Notes: generated by a model not told the origin, from the letters alone. A stretch of 35,118 nt of DNA from Gammaproteobacteria bacterium (GCA_020847075.1 JADLCS010000016.1:1-35118), one strand, 5' to 3'; shown: positions 23,877 through 32,803, counted from the stretch's first letter. Made by a program: numbers and translations.

Positions 23877-25325
23877 ATGGCCGAGACGAGCCGAAATCTC
23901 GAACATCTGATCGACCGGGAATACACGGCCGGCTTCGTGACCGATGTGGAGCAGGAAATCTTTCCGCCCGGTCTGAGCGAGGACATCGTCCGCCGGATCT
24001 CCGCCAAGAAAGAAGAACCGGCCTTCATGCTGGAGTGGCGTCTCGAGGCCTATCGTCATTGGCTGACGATGCGCGAGCCGCGCTGGGCCCATGTGAATTA
24101 TTCGCCGGTGGATTACCAGTCCATCAGCTATTTCTCCCAGCCCAAGCAGGACAAGGACCGACCCAAGAGTCTGGACGAGGTCGATCCCAAGCTGCTCGAG
24201 ACCTATGAGAAGCTCGGTATTCCGCTGCGCGAGCAGGAAATGCTGGCGGGGGTCGCCGTCGACGCGGTATTCGACAGCGTCTCGATCGCGACGACCTACC
24301 GGGAGAAGCTCGCCGAACTGGGCATCATCTTCTGCTCCTTTTCCGAGGCGGTGCGCGAGCACCCCGAACTGGTGCGGAAGTACCTCGGCACGGTGGTGCC
24401 GCCGGGCGACAACTTCTTCGCCAGCCTCAATTCCGCCGTATTCAGCGATGGTTCCTTCGTCTACGTGCCGCCGGGCGTGCGCTGCCCGATGGAGCTGTCC
24501 ACCTATTTCCGCATCAATGCGGCCAACACCGGGCAGTTCGAGCGCACGCTGATCATCGCCGACGAAGGCGCCTACGTCAGCTATCTCGAGGGCTGCACCG
24601 CGCCGATGCGGGACGAGAACCAGCTGCACGCGGCCGTGGTGGAGCTGGTCGCGCTGGACAATGCCCAGATCAAGTATTCCACCGTCCAGAACTGGTATCC
24701 GGGCGACGAGAACGGCCGCGGCGGGATCTACAACTTCGTCACCAAGCGCGGGCTGTGCCGCGGCGTGAATTCCCATATCTCCTGGACCCAGGTGGAGACG
24801 GGTTCGGCGATCACCTGGAAGTATCCCAGCGTGGTGCTGCAGGGGGATAATTCGGTGGGCGAGTTCTATTCGGTCGCGCTGACCAACAACTACCAGCAGG
24901 CCGATACGGGCACCAAGATGATCCACGTCGGCCGCAACACCCGCAGCACGATCATCTCCAAGGGCATCTCCGCCGGCCATGGCCAGAATGCCTACCGCGG
25001 ACTGGTCAAGGTCCTGGCGGGCGCCGAGGGCGCGCGCAACTACACCGAATGCGATTCGCTGCTGTTCGGCGACCGCTGCGGCGCGCACACCTTCCCGTAC
25101 ATCGAGGTCAAGAACCGCACCGCCCAGGTCGAGCACGAGGCGACCACGTCCAGGATCAGCGACGACCAGTTGTTTTACTGCATGCAGCGCGGGTTGTCGC
25201 GCGAGGACGCCATTTCGATGATAGTCAACGGGTTCTGCAAACAGGTATTCAAGAAGCTGCCGATGGAATTCGCCGTCGAGGCGCAAAAACTGCTGGACAT
25301 CAGCCTCGAAGGAGCGGTGGGATGA
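23877..25325 (+). CDS. sufB: Fe-S cluster assembly scaffold protein SufB
   Basis: 482 residues, the normal SufB length. Family signatures include [35 protein letters not shown] and [17 protein letters not shown]. The last contains Cys401, equivalent to E. coli Cys405, which receives sulfur in the SufBCD scaffold. SufB and SufD form the beta-helical core on which the cluster is built with ATP hydrolysis by SufC. It is the first gene of the operon; no iscR/sufR-type regulator precedes it, unlike many suf operons. Its last four bases overlap the sufC start (ATGA). Confidence 0.97.
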   Translation: MAETSRNLEHLIDREYTAGFVTDVEQEIFPPGLSEDIVRRISAKKEEPAFMLEWRLEAYRHWLTMREPRWAHVNYSPVDYQSISYFSQPKQDKDRPKSLDEVDPKLLETYEKLGIPLREQEMLAGVAVDAVFDSVSIATTYREKLAELGIIFCSFSEAVREHPELVRKYLGTVVPPGDNFFASLNSAVFSDGSFVYVPPGVRCPMELSTYFRINAANTGQFERTLIIADEGAYVSYLEGCTAPMRDENQLHAAVVELVALDNAQIKYSTVQNWYPGDENGRGGIYNFVTKRGLCRGVNSHISWTQVETGSAITWKYPSVVLQGDNSVGEFYSVALTNNYQQADTGTKMIHVGRNTRSTIISKGISAGHGQNAYRGLVKVLAGAEGARNYTECDSLLFGDRCGAHTFPYIEVKNRTAQVEHEATTSRISDDQLFYCMQRGLSREDAISMIVNGFCKQVFKKLPMEFAVEAQKLLDISLEGAVG

Positions 25326-26131
25326 GCGTACCGGGACAGGCGGCGGGGGCGAAGACGCTCCGGATCCGGAATCTGCGCGCGGCCGTCGGCGACAAGCGCA
25401 TCCTGAACGGGATCGATCTCGAGATCCGCCCCGGCGAGGTGCACGCCATCATGGGGCCGAACGGGTCCGGCAAGAGCACGCTCGCCCAGGTGCTCGCCGG
25501 GCGCGATCTGTACGGCATCACGGCCGATGAATTCAGCTACGGCGGCAGGGACCTGCTGGCGATGGCGCCGGAAGAGCGCGCGCGCGAAGGGATCTTTCTC
25601 GCCTTCCAGTATCCGGTGGAGATCCCGGGCGTCAGCACCGTCACACTGCTGAAGGAATCCCTGAACGCCGTCCGGCGTCATCGCGGCGAGGCCGAGCTGG
25701 ACGCGATGGACTTTCTTACGCTGGTCAAGCGGAAACTCGCGCTGGTGGACATGCGCGAGGAATTTCTCTACCGCTCGGTCAACGAATCGTTCTCCGGCGG
25801 AGAAAAGAAGCGCAACGAGATCCTGCAGATGGCCGTGCTGGAGCCGCGCCTCGCGATCCTGGACGAGACCGATTCGGGGCTCGACATCGACGCGCTGAAG
25901 CTGCTGGCCGACGGGGTCGCCAAGCTGCGCGGGCCGGAGCGCTCCTTCATCGTCATCACCCATTACCAGCGCCTGCTCGAGTACATCGTGCCGGATTACG
26001 TGCATATCCTGGCCGCGGGCCAGATCGTGAAGTCCGGCGGCCGCGAACTGGCGCTGGAGATCGAGCACCAGGGCTATGCCTGGCTGGAGCGTGAACCGGG
26101 CGCCGCCGGCCGGCCGCTGGCCGCGGGCTGA
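25322..26131 (+). CDS. sufC: SufC ATPase of the Fe-S assembly complex
   Basis: 269 residues. ABC ATPase motifs are complete: Walker [10 protein letters not shown], signature [10 protein letters not shown] (the KKRNE form is specific to SufC), Walker [13 protein letters not shown] and the switch histidine in VITHYQRLL. It is not a transporter subunit: it powers conformational change of SufB-SufD in the cytoplasm. The start ATG overlaps the sufB stop, implying translational coupling. A C-terminal tail ([10 protein letters not shown]) is a little longer than usual. Confidence 0.97.
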   Translation: MSVPGQAAGAKTLRIRNLRAAVGDKRILNGIDLEIRPGEVHAIMGPNGSGKSTLAQVLAGRDLYGITADEFSYGGRDLLAMAPEERAREGIFLAFQYPVEIPGVSTVTLLKESLNAVRRHRGEAELDAMDFLTLVKRKLALVDMREEFLYRSVNESFSGGEKKRNEILQMAVLEPRLAILDETDSGLDIDALKLLADGVAKLRGPERSFIVITHYQRLLEYIVPDYVHILAAGQIVKSGGRELALEIEHQGYAWLEREPGAAGRPLAAG

Positions 26132-26146
26132 GGTCCGGTCGCCGTC

Positions 26147-27463
26147 ATGGCCGCCAGCGCCGCCACACCCCTCGAAGAATACCGCAGCCTGCGCGGCGCG
26201 CTCCCCGGGCAGGGCTTGGCATGGCTGCGCGATCTGCGCGACGGGGCGTTGCAGCGGTTCTCGGAGCGCGGTTACCCCACGCCGCGCGACGAGGCGTGGA
26301 AATACACCAATATCGCGCCGCTGCTCAAGCAGTCCTTCGTCCCTGCGCTGTCCCTCGAGCGGTCGAGGGAGGTCGCGCCGGCGGATATCGCCGCCCGTTT
26401 GTTCGCCGGGGCTGGGATGCCGCTCGCCGTGTTCGTCGATGGCCGTTTCGATGCCGCGCTGTCCGATCTGTCCGGCCTGCCGCGCGGCATCGAGGTGCGC
26501 AGCCTGCGCGAGATGCTGGAGCGTGACGGGGCGGCGCTGGAGACCCTGCTGACGAGCCAGGCCCCGCGGGAGCCGCACGGTTTCATCGAGCTCAATACCG
26601 CCTTTATGTCCGACGGTGCCTATGTGCGCATCGGTTCGGAGGCCGTGGCGGAGCGCCCCCTGCACCTGCTGTTCGTTTCGAGCGGGGCGGAGCAGCCGCT
26701 GGCGAGTTATCTGCGCAATCTGATCAGTGTGGGGCAGGGCGGCCGGGCCGCCGTGATCGAACACTACGTGAGCCTGGGCGATGCGCCGTCCCTGTGCAAT
26801 GTCGCCACCCACTGCGTGATCGAGCGCGGCGCCGCGCTCGATCATTACAAGCTGAACGAAGAGGGCGCCGGCGCGCATCATTTCGCCGGCCTGTACGTCG
26901 AACAGGCGCGCGACAGCCGCTACGTCTCGCACAATGTCGCCGCGGGCGGCCGCATGATCCGCAACGATCTGCGCTGCGTGCTCGCCGGCGAGGGCGCCGA
27001 ATGCGACCTGAACGGGCTCTATCTGGCGGGCGGCCGCCAGCACATCGACAACCAGACCTCCGTCGAGCACAGGGTGCCGCACTGCACCAGCCGCGAGTGG
27101 TACAAGGGCGTGCTGGACGGCCGCGCGCGCGGTGTGTTCAGCGGCCATGTGGTGGTCCGGCAGGACGCCCAGAAGACGGACGCCCAGCAGATGAACAATA
27201 ACCTGCTGCTGTCGGACGAGGCCGAGATCGACACCCGGCCGCAGCTCGAGATCTACGCCGACGACGTCAAATGCAGCCACGGTTCGACGGTGGGACAGTT
27301 GAATCCCGATATCCTGTTTTACCTGCGCGCGCGCGGCATCGACGAGGCGCGCGCCCGTCGCCTGCTGGTCACGGCCTTCGCCCAGGACGTGGTCGCCCGC
27401 ATGACGGCGGCCCCGGTGCGCGCATGGGCGGAGCACCTGATCATGGCGCGCCTGGCCCGCTAG
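26147..27463 (+). CDS. sufD: Fe-S cluster assembly protein SufD
   Basis: 438 residues. The N-terminal helical part contains the RDEAWKYTN motif of SufD, and the C-terminal beta-helix contains GLYLAGGRQHIDNQ and CSHGSTVGQLNPD. The latter His corresponds to the SufD residue implicated with SufB Cys405 in cluster assembly. It starts 15 bp after sufC. SufD stabilises the scaffold and aids iron entry. Confidence 0.95.
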   Translation: MAASAATPLEEYRSLRGALPGQGLAWLRDLRDGALQRFSERGYPTPRDEAWKYTNIAPLLKQSFVPALSLERSREVAPADIAARLFAGAGMPLAVFVDGRFDAALSDLSGLPRGIEVRSLREMLERDGAALETLLTSQAPREPHGFIELNTAFMSDGAYVRIGSEAVAERPLHLLFVSSGAEQPLASYLRNLISVGQGGRAAVIEHYVSLGDAPSLCNVATHCVIERGAALDHYKLNEEGAGAHHFAGLYVEQARDSRYVSHNVAAGGRMIRNDLRCVLAGEGAECDLNGLYLAGGRQHIDNQTSVEHRVPHCTSREWYKGVLDGRARGVFSGHVVVRQDAQKTDAQQMNNNLLLSDEAEIDTRPQLEIYADDVKCSHGSTVGQLNPDILFYLRARGIDEARARRLLVTAFAQDVVARMTAAPVRAWAEHLIMARLAR

Positions 27464-27480
27464 GCGCGCGCGATGTACCG

Positions 27481-28752
27481 ATGGTGACCGAAATGAGCAG
27501 CAGCCGGCCTAAGATCGACCCGCCCCGCCCCGCCTTCGATGTGGAAAGGATCCGCGCCGATTTCCCCGCGCTGCGGCAGACCGTGCACGGGCGCCCGCTG
27601 GTCTATCTGGACAACGCCGCCTCGGCGCAGAAGCCTTCCCGCGTGATCGAGACCGTCCGGCGCTATTACACCGACGATTACGCGAACGTGCATCGCGGGC
27701 TGCATTATCTGAGCGAGCGCGCCAGCGACGCCTTCGAGGCCGCACGCGGCAAGGTGCGTGCGTTTCTCAATGCGCGCGAAGACCGCGAGATCGTGTTCGT
27801 GCGCGGCACCACGGAGGCGATCAATCTGGTCGCGTCCTCCTTCGGTCAGGCGCATCTCAAGGCGGGCGACGAGATCCTCATTACGGAGATGGAGCACCAT
27901 TCCAATATCGTGCCCTGGCAACTGCTCGGCGAGCGGCTGGGTACGGTGTTGAAGGTCGCGCCGGTGAACGACGCCGGCGAGTTGCTGATGGACGAGTTCG
28001 AGCGCCTGCTCGGCCCGCGTACCCGTCTGGTCGCGGTGACCCATGTCTCGAACGCGCTGGGCACGATCAATCCGGTCGAGCGCATCATCGAACTGGCCCA
28101 TGCCCGCGGCGCCCGCGTCCTGATCGACGGCGCGCAGTCCGCCCCGCACGCGGCGGTGGACGTGCAGGCGCTGGATTGCGACTTCTACGCCTTCTCCGGC
28201 CACAAGCTCTACGGACCCACCGGCATCGGGGCGCTGTACGGCAAGCGGGAACTGCTGGAGTCGATGCCGCCCTACCAGGGCGGAGGCGAGATGATCCGCG
28301 AGGTGAGCTTCACGCGCACCACCTACGCCGAGCTGCCGTTCAAGTTCGAGGCCGGCACCCCGCACATCGTGGGCGCGATCGGGCTGGGCGCGGCCATCGA
28401 TTATCTGCGCGAGATCGGCCTGGACGCCGTCGCGCGCCACGAGAGTGAATTGCTGGACTACGCGACGCCCCGGCTGCGGGAGATCCCCGGCCTGCGTCTG
28501 GTGGGTACCGCCGCCCGCAAGGCCGGCATCGCCTCCTTTCTTCTGGACGGCGTGCATACCCATGACGTGGGCACGATCCTGGACCGCCACGGCGTGGCGG
28601 TGCGGGCCGGTCATCACTGCACGATGCCGCTGATGACGCGTTTCGGCGTGAGCGGGACGACGCGTGCCTCTTTCGCACTCTATAATACGCGTGCCGAGAT
28701 CGACGTCCTCGTCGAGGCGATCCGCCAGGCACAGGAGTTGTTCCGCCGATGA
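27481..28752 (+). CDS. sufS: SufS cysteine desulfurase
   Basis: 423 residues. PLP lysine is Lys242 in SGHKLYGP, and the persulfide-forming cysteine is Cys380 in RAGHHCTMPLM. ITEMEHHSNIVPWQ and DGAQSAPH are group II desulfurase signatures. The enzyme takes sulfur from cysteine and hands it on. With SufU in place of SufE, transfer should go by the zinc-dependent ligand-swap route known from Bacillus. The ATG at 27481 (17 bp after sufD) or 27493 could be the start; both have poor ribosome sites. Its stop overlaps the sufU start by 4 bp. Confidence 0.97.
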   Translation: MVTEMSSSRPKIDPPRPAFDVERIRADFPALRQTVHGRPLVYLDNAASAQKPSRVIETVRRYYTDDYANVHRGLHYLSERASDAFEAARGKVRAFLNAREDREIVFVRGTTEAINLVASSFGQAHLKAGDEILITEMEHHSNIVPWQLLGERLGTVLKVAPVNDAGELLMDEFERLLGPRTRLVAVTHVSNALGTINPVERIIELAHARGARVLIDGAQSAPHAAVDVQALDCDFYAFSGHKLYGPTGIGALYGKRELLESMPPYQGGGEMIREVSFTRTTYAELPFKFEAGTPHIVGAIGLGAAIDYLREIGLDAVARHESELLDYATPRLREIPGLRLVGTAARKAGIASFLLDGVHTHDVGTILDRHGVAVRAGHHCTMPLMTRFGVSGTTRASFALYNTRAEIDVLVEAIRQAQELFRR

Positions 28753-29207
28753 ACGAGCTGAAGGAACTTTATCAAGAGGTCATCTTCGACCATAACCGCA
28801 ATCCGCGCCATTTCGGCAAGCTGGCCCACGCGAGCTGCCATGCGGAGGGTTTCAATCCCCTGTGCGGCGACAAGGTGTCCGTCTATCTCAGGCTGGACGA
28901 TCGGGGCGTCATCGAGGATGTCGGCTTCGACGGTTCCGGGTGCGCCATCTCGGTCGCGACCGCCTCGCTGATGAGCGAGACCCTGGTCGGCAAGACGCGC
29001 GCGGAGGCCGAGGCGCTGTTCGAGCGGTTTCATTCCATGATGATGGGTGAGGAGGCCGGGGGCGACGCGGCCGCGCTCGGCAAGCTGGAAGTATTGTCCG
29101 GCGTCAAGGAGTTTCCCTCGCGCATCAAATGCGCCACGCTGGCCTGGCACACGCTGCTGGCCGCGCTGAAGGAAGAGCAGGACAGGGGCTCCGTCTCCAC
29201 CGAGTGA
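28749..29207 (+). CDS. sufU: SufU zinc-dependent sulfurtransferase
   Basis: 152 residues of the U-type fold. Zinc ligands are Cys39 and Asp41 (PLCGD), Cys65 (GSGCAIS) and Cys128 (RIKCATLAW). The insertion of about 20 residues between the second and third cysteine (GKTRAEAEALFERFHSMMMG) separates SufU from IscU. SufU activates SufS by accepting persulfide sulfur; it stands in for SufE. SufU is typical of Gram-positive bacteria, but is also found in suf operons that carry sufT, as here. Confidence 0.95.
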   Translation: MNELKELYQEVIFDHNRNPRHFGKLAHASCHAEGFNPLCGDKVSVYLRLDDRGVIEDVGFDGSGCAISVATASLMSETLVGKTRAEAEALFERFHSMMMGEEAGGDAAALGKLEVLSGVKEFPSRIKCATLAWHTLLAALKEEQDRGSVSTE

Positions 29208-29210
29208 ACC

Positions 29211-29624
29211 ATGGGCGATCATCTCAAGGACATCAAGGTCAAGTCCGTCAATCCGCTCCATCCGGAGCCGCGCCGGGAGGCCCCCGTCGCGCCGGAGTCC
29301 GCGGCAGACGCCGCGGAAGGCGATCTGCGCGCGCGCGCGATCGCGGCCCTGCGCACCATCTACGATCCCGAGATACCGGTCAATATCCATGAACTGGGCC
29401 TGATCTACACGCTGGATGTCGATGAGGCGGGCGGCGCCCTGTATGTCGAGATGACGCTGACCGCCCCGGCCTGTCCGGTGGCGCAGACCTTTCCGGGCAT
29501 GGTCGAGGCGCGCCTGCGCGAGGTGGAGGGCGTCGAGGAGGTCACCGTCAAGCTGGTGTGGGAGCCTCCCTGGACCCAGGAACGCATGACCGAGGCGGCC
29601 CGCCTGCAGCTCGGCCTGTTGTGA
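29211..29624 (+). CDS. sufT: SufT, DUF59/MIP18 family Fe-S maturation factor
   Basis: 137 residues. A variable 40-residue N-terminus (Pro/Ala/Glu-rich) is followed by a DUF59 domain: IYDPEIPVNIHELGLIY, then TAPACPVA with the conserved Cys88, and the C-terminal WEPPWTQERMTEAAR tail typical of SufT. SufT helps maturation of Fe-S proteins, notably under high demand; related domains occur in MIP18 and in PaaD. It starts 3 bp after sufU. Confidence 0.92.
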   Translation: MGDHLKDIKVKSVNPLHPEPRREAPVAPESAADAAEGDLRARAIAALRTIYDPEIPVNIHELGLIYTLDVDEAGGALYVEMTLTAPACPVAQTFPGMVEARLREVEGVEEVTVKLVWEPPWTQERMTEAARLQLGLL

Positions 29625-29634
29625 CGGGACTGAC

Positions 29635-29958
29635 GTGAGCGGCATGGACGAGTGGCGCGAAGTCGCCAGCACGACGGAAATCTCCGCGGGTCAATGCAAA
29701 GCGGTGACGCTCGACGGCCGCATGCTCGCCATCGTCAATCTCGCCGGGGAGTTCTACGCCATCGACAATATCTGTACGCACGGCTACGCCGAGCTGTCCG
29801 ACGGCATGATCCTCGGCGACCGGATCCAGTGCCCGCTCCATGGCGCGCAGTTCAACATCCGGACCGGGGCGGTGGAATCCCCGCCCGCCTATGAACCCCT
29901 GGCGACGTACCCGGTGCGCGTGGAGGGTGACGTTGTGCTGGTCAGAATGCAGGACTGA
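29635..29958 (+). CDS. Rieske-type [2Fe-2S] ferredoxin at the end of the suf operon
   Basis: 107 residues if started at the GTG (29635); the ATG at 29644 gives 104. The Rieske cluster ligands are CTH (Cys47, His49) and CPLH (Cys66, His69), with the HGAQFNIRTG segment of soluble Rieske ferredoxins (BphF/NirD type). There is no signal peptide, so it is cytoplasmic. It starts 10 bp after sufT, and this position at the end of suf operons is recurrent in several bacterial groups. It may supply electrons for cluster assembly or simply be a client; this is inference. Confidence 0.92.
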   Translation: MSGMDEWREVASTTEISAGQCKAVTLDGRMLAIVNLAGEFYAIDNICTHGYAELSDGMILGDRIQCPLHGAQFNIRTGAVESPPAYEPLATYPVRVEGDVVLVRMQD

Positions 29959-29979
29959 GTGAAGGCCAAAGGCGTTAGG

Positions 29980-30000
29980 GTGAGGCGTGAGGTATGAGAG
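29980..30000. repeat. Three degenerate GTGAGGC-like heptamers
   Basis: GTGAGGC (29980-29986), GTGAGGT (29987-29993), ATGAGAG (29994-30000) lie in tandem shortly after the Rieske stop. Part of a repeat-rich 284-bp gap (29959-30242). Confidence 0.6.
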
Positions 30001-30012
30001 GTAAAAGATTAT

Positions 30013-30043
30013 AAAAAAGGGGACAGATTTCAAATCTGTCCCC
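30013..30043 (-). terminator. REP-like perfect hairpin, terminator for the minus-strand gene
   Basis: GGGGACAGATTT (30019-30030), C, AAATCTGTCCCC (30032-30043) is a perfect 12-bp stem with a 1-nt loop in DNA. Six A residues precede it, so transcripts coming from the right end in a stem plus U6. The same kind of 'GGGGACAGATTT' palindrome recurs in many proteobacterial genomes as a dispersed element, so it may be both a repeat and a terminator. Confidence 0.7.
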
Positions 30044-30092
30044 ATTCTCGCACCCTGCGACGGAGGTACGTGTGGTTTTCGGTAGGGGTAAA

Positions 30093-30113
30093 GGGTGATG
30101 GGTAATGGGTGAT
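30093..30113. repeat. Three GGGTGAT heptamers, inverted relative to the array at 30157
   Basis: GGGTGAT, GGGTAAT, GGGTGAT in tandem. Their reverse complement (ATCACCC) is the unit of the array at 30157-30205, so the two can form a long imperfect hairpin around a 43-bp spacer. Confidence 0.85.
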
Positions 30114-30156
30114 TGAAATACCTTGATTCTCCGATCCCGATGCGCTTCACTCTTTG

Positions 30157-30205
30157 CCCATCACCCATCACCCATCACCCATCACCCATCACCCATCACC
30201 CATCT
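30157..30205. repeat. Heptamer tandem array (CCCATCA)6 plus one variant
   Basis: Six exact CCCATCA units (30157-30198) and a seventh, CCCATCT. Close to it, TTAGTCC-TCAGTCA (30232-30245) is another heptamer pair that runs into the stop of the next gene. The 7-bp period is not a multiple of three, fitting an intergenic array. Confidence 0.95.
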
Positions 30206-30242
30206 CACCCCGCTGATCTCCCGCTCCGCCCTTAGTCCTCAG

Positions 30243-31646
30243 TCACAGATCGATCGTCTCGCCCAGCCGTGGTATCCGCGCCTGGTAACCCAGGTCGTCG
30301 AGGATCCTGCCGGCGAGGACCTCCGCCTTCTCCGGTTCGCCGTGCACCAGATAGACCTTCGAGTGCCGCGAGTCGAAGCCTCGCAGCCACTCCAGCAACT
30401 GGCGCTGGCCCGCATGGGCGGAGAATCCGCCGAGGGTATGGATGCGGGCCTTGACCGCGACCTCGCCGCCCAGCAGGTGTATCCGCCGGGCGCCGTCGAC
30501 CAGCGCGCGCCCCGGCGTGCCCCGTCCCTGAAATCCGACGAAGATCACATGCGCCTCGGAGCGCCACAGATTGTATTTGAGATGGTGGCGGATACGGCCG
30601 CCGTTGCACATGCCGCTGCCGGCGATGATGATGGCGCCCCCCGTGATCTGGTTGATCGCCATGGATTCCTCGGGCGTGCGCGAGGTGCGCAGCACCGGCA
30701 GCCAGGCGAGCAGATTGGCGGCGTCCGCGCGGTGCAGTTCTGCGAGTTCCTGCCGGTTGAACAGCGTCATGTGGTCGTGGTAGATCGCGGTTGCCGCGAT
30801 GGCCATCGGACTGTCGAGGAAGACCGCACGCTGCGGCAGTTCACCCGCCTGGTAGAAGCGGCCGAGCAGGTAGAGGATCTCCTGCGTGCGCCCCACGGCG
30901 AACGCGGGTATCAGCACGTTACCGCCGCTCCGCGCGGCGGCCTGCAGGGCCTGTTTGAACTCCTCGACGGTTTCCCCGGGCGCCCGGTGGTCGCGATCCC
31001 CGTAGGTCGATTCCATCAGCACGACATCGGCCTCCTCGACGCGCGTCGGATCGCGCAGCAGAAAGGAGTCCTTGTTGCCGAGATCCCCGGAGAACACCAG
31101 CTTGGCCGTGGAGCCGTTCCGCCTGATCCATGCCTCGACGATCGCCGAGCCGAGGATATGGCCGGCGTCGCGGAAACGGAACTCGATGTCCTCGGACAGG
31201 CGGTAGCGGACGTCATAGGCCACCGGCTGACGCAGGCCGAGCAGGGTCTCCACGTCCTCGAAGGTGTAGAGGGGCTCGATCGCCGGCCTGCCGGCGCGGC
31301 GGCGGATCTTGTTCTCCCACTCGGTATCCTTTTCCTCCAGATGGGCCGCGTCCTTCAGCATCAGCGCGATCAGGTCGTGCGTCGCGGGCGTCGCGAAGAC
31401 GGGGCCGCGGAAGCCTTCCCGCGCCAGCCGCGGCAACAGGCCGGAATGATCCAGATGCGCATGCGACAGGACCACCGCATCGATCCCGCGCGGATCGAAG
31501 GCGAAGGGGCGGCGGTTGGTCTCCTCCGTCTGCGCGTCGCCCTGGAACATCCCGCATTCGAGCAGGACGCGCGAATGCGCGGTCTCGATCAGATAACAGG
31601 AGCCGGTCACCTGCCCGGTCGCGCCCAGATACTTCAGTGTCGCCAT
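30243..31646 (-). CDS. Metallo-beta-lactamase fold, beta-CASP RNA-processing-type hydrolase
   Basis: 467 residues from the ATG at 31646-31644, supported by GAGGAGA; the frame stays open for almost 2 kb upstream, antisense to mscS and the DUF481 gene, without family similarity. The zinc motif is SHAHLDHSG (residues 61-69), with further ligands in DAGHILGSA and FSGDLG. The beta-CASP insert and the Zn-dependent RNA-specificity segment follow (STYGDRDH, IPAFAVGRTQEILY, GSGMCNGGRI, IHTLGGFSAHAGQ, VHGEPEKAE). The family includes archaeal CPSF-like and bacterial exonucleases of RNA. It is alone and divergent from mscS; a U-tract hairpin at 30013-30043 ends its transcript. Confidence 0.93.
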   Translation of the reverse strand: MATLKYLGATGQVTGSCYLIETAHSRVLLECGMFQGDAQTEETNRRPFAFDPRGIDAVVLSHAHLDHSGLLPRLAREGFRGPVFATPATHDLIALMLKDAAHLEEKDTEWENKIRRRAGRPAIEPLYTFEDVETLLGLRQPVAYDVRYRLSEDIEFRFRDAGHILGSAIVEAWIRRNGSTAKLVFSGDLGNKDSFLLRDPTRVEEADVVLMESTYGDRDHRAPGETVEEFKQALQAAARSGGNVLIPAFAVGRTQEILYLLGRFYQAGELPQRAVFLDSPMAIAATAIYHDHMTLFNRQELAELHRADAANLLAWLPVLRTSRTPEESMAINQITGGAIIIAGSGMCNGGRIRHHLKYNLWRSEAHVIFVGFQGRGTPGRALVDGARRIHLLGGEVAVKARIHTLGGFSAHAGQRQLLEWLRGFDSRHSKVYLVHGEPEKAEVLAGRILDDLGYQARIPRLGETIDL

Positions 31647-31740
31647 CGTCTCTCCTCTCGTATTCGCCGCGTGACGCCCGTCGCGCGTACCGCCGCGCGG
31701 GTCGGGACGGCGGGCAGCGAATTTCCCTGCATCGCCAGGG

Positions 31741-31769
31741 TTCAATCTCGCGTCCCCATCGCGTAATAT
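31741..31769 (+). promoter_or_regulatory. Candidate promoter of the MscS gene
   Basis: TTCAAT (31741-31746), 17 bp, TAATAT (31764-31769), 70 bp before the preferred start. Matches are only three and four of six; the AT content stands out from the flanks. Confidence 0.3.
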
Positions 31770-31838
31770 GACTCGCGGACGCGTATCTCCGCAAGGTCGC
31801 ATCGCATGGCGCGCGCCTGTTCCGCGCGGGAGAAAGGG

Positions 31839-32765
31839 ATGGAAAAGCTGCTGGGCCTGATCAGCGAGGTGCGCTGGGAGGCGATGATCTTCTCGTCGAT
31901 CCGGATCGTCCTGATCCTGATCATCGGCTGGGCGGCGCTCACCGCCGTCAAGGCCGCCTTGCGTCGCATGGGGACGCTGCTGGTCGAGCGCGCCCGCGAC
32001 GAGGGCGAGAGCGCGGGAGAGGCGTTCAAGCGCGCCGAGACGCTGGTCAAGCTGATACGCCAGGCCGCGGTCGTCGTGATCTGGGCCCTGATGATCCTGA
32101 TGATCCTGCGCGAGATCGGCGTGGAGATCGCGCCCATCCTGGCGAGCGCCGGCATCGTCGGTCTGGCGGTCGGTTTCGGCGCGCAGAATCTGGTGCGCGA
32201 CGTGATCACCGGTTTTTTCATGATCCTCGAGAACCAGGTGCGCGTCGGGGATTCCGCCATCGTCAACGGCGTCAGCGGGACGGTGGAGGCGATCAATCTG
32301 CGCACTATCGTGTTGCGCGACAGCTCCGGCGTCGTGCATGTGTTCCCCAATGGCGCCATCGCCACCCTGGCCAATGTGACGCGCGAATGGTCCGCCTATG
32401 TGTTCACCGTCGGCGTCGCCTACAGGGAGGATACCGACCGAGTGGTGCAGGTGATGCGTCGCGTCGGCGCGGAGCTGAGGAGGGACACGGCCTTCGGCCC
32501 GCTCCTGATCGACGAGATCGAGGTCTTCGGCGTGGACGAACTCGCCGATTCCGCCGTCAACATCAAGGGCCGGATCAGGACGTGGCCGGGCAAACAGGCG
32601 GAGGCCGGGCGGGAATACCTCCGGCGTGTGAAGAAGGCGTTCGATCAGGAGGGCATCGAGATACCCTTCCCGCAGCGTTCGATCCATCTCGACGAGGCGG
32701 GTAAACCGATCATGGTGCGATTGATCGACTCCGCTGCGCCGCCTCCGGCCCGGGGCGACGACTGA
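31839..32765 (+). CDS. MscS family mechanosensitive ion channel
   Basis: 308 residues from the ATG at 31839, which has GGGAGAAAGGG just upstream; an in-frame ATG at 31806 would add 11 residues. Two or three membrane segments come first (IFSSIRIVLILIIGWAAL, AAVVVIWALMILMIL), then the pore helix and upper beta domain: ASAGIVGLAVGFGAQNLVRD, then ITGFFMILENQVRVGD and FPNGAIATLANVTRE. A cytoplasmic alpha-beta domain ends the protein. It opens under membrane tension to release solutes during osmotic downshock. The length is close to E. coli MscS (286). It is monocistronic. Confidence 0.93.
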   Translation: MEKLLGLISEVRWEAMIFSSIRIVLILIIGWAALTAVKAALRRMGTLLVERARDEGESAGEAFKRAETLVKLIRQAAVVVIWALMILMILREIGVEIAPILASAGIVGLAVGFGAQNLVRDVITGFFMILENQVRVGDSAIVNGVSGTVEAINLRTIVLRDSSGVVHVFPNGAIATLANVTREWSAYVFTVGVAYREDTDRVVQVMRRVGAELRRDTAFGPLLIDEIEVFGVDELADSAVNIKGRIRTWPGKQAEAGREYLRRVKKAFDQEGIEIPFPQRSIHLDEAGKPIMVRLIDSAAPPPARGDD

Positions 32766-32803
32766 TCGATTCCGGCGGCCTGCTTCCCGCCGCCGGGGCC
32801 GGG

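Noticed and set aside
25175..27436. 753-codon minus-strand open frame
   Set aside because: A shadow of sufC and sufD, with low-complexity composition and no recognisable domain.
30157..30205. Possible CRISPR array
   Set aside because: The units are 7 bp, directly abutting, with no spacers and no cas genes.
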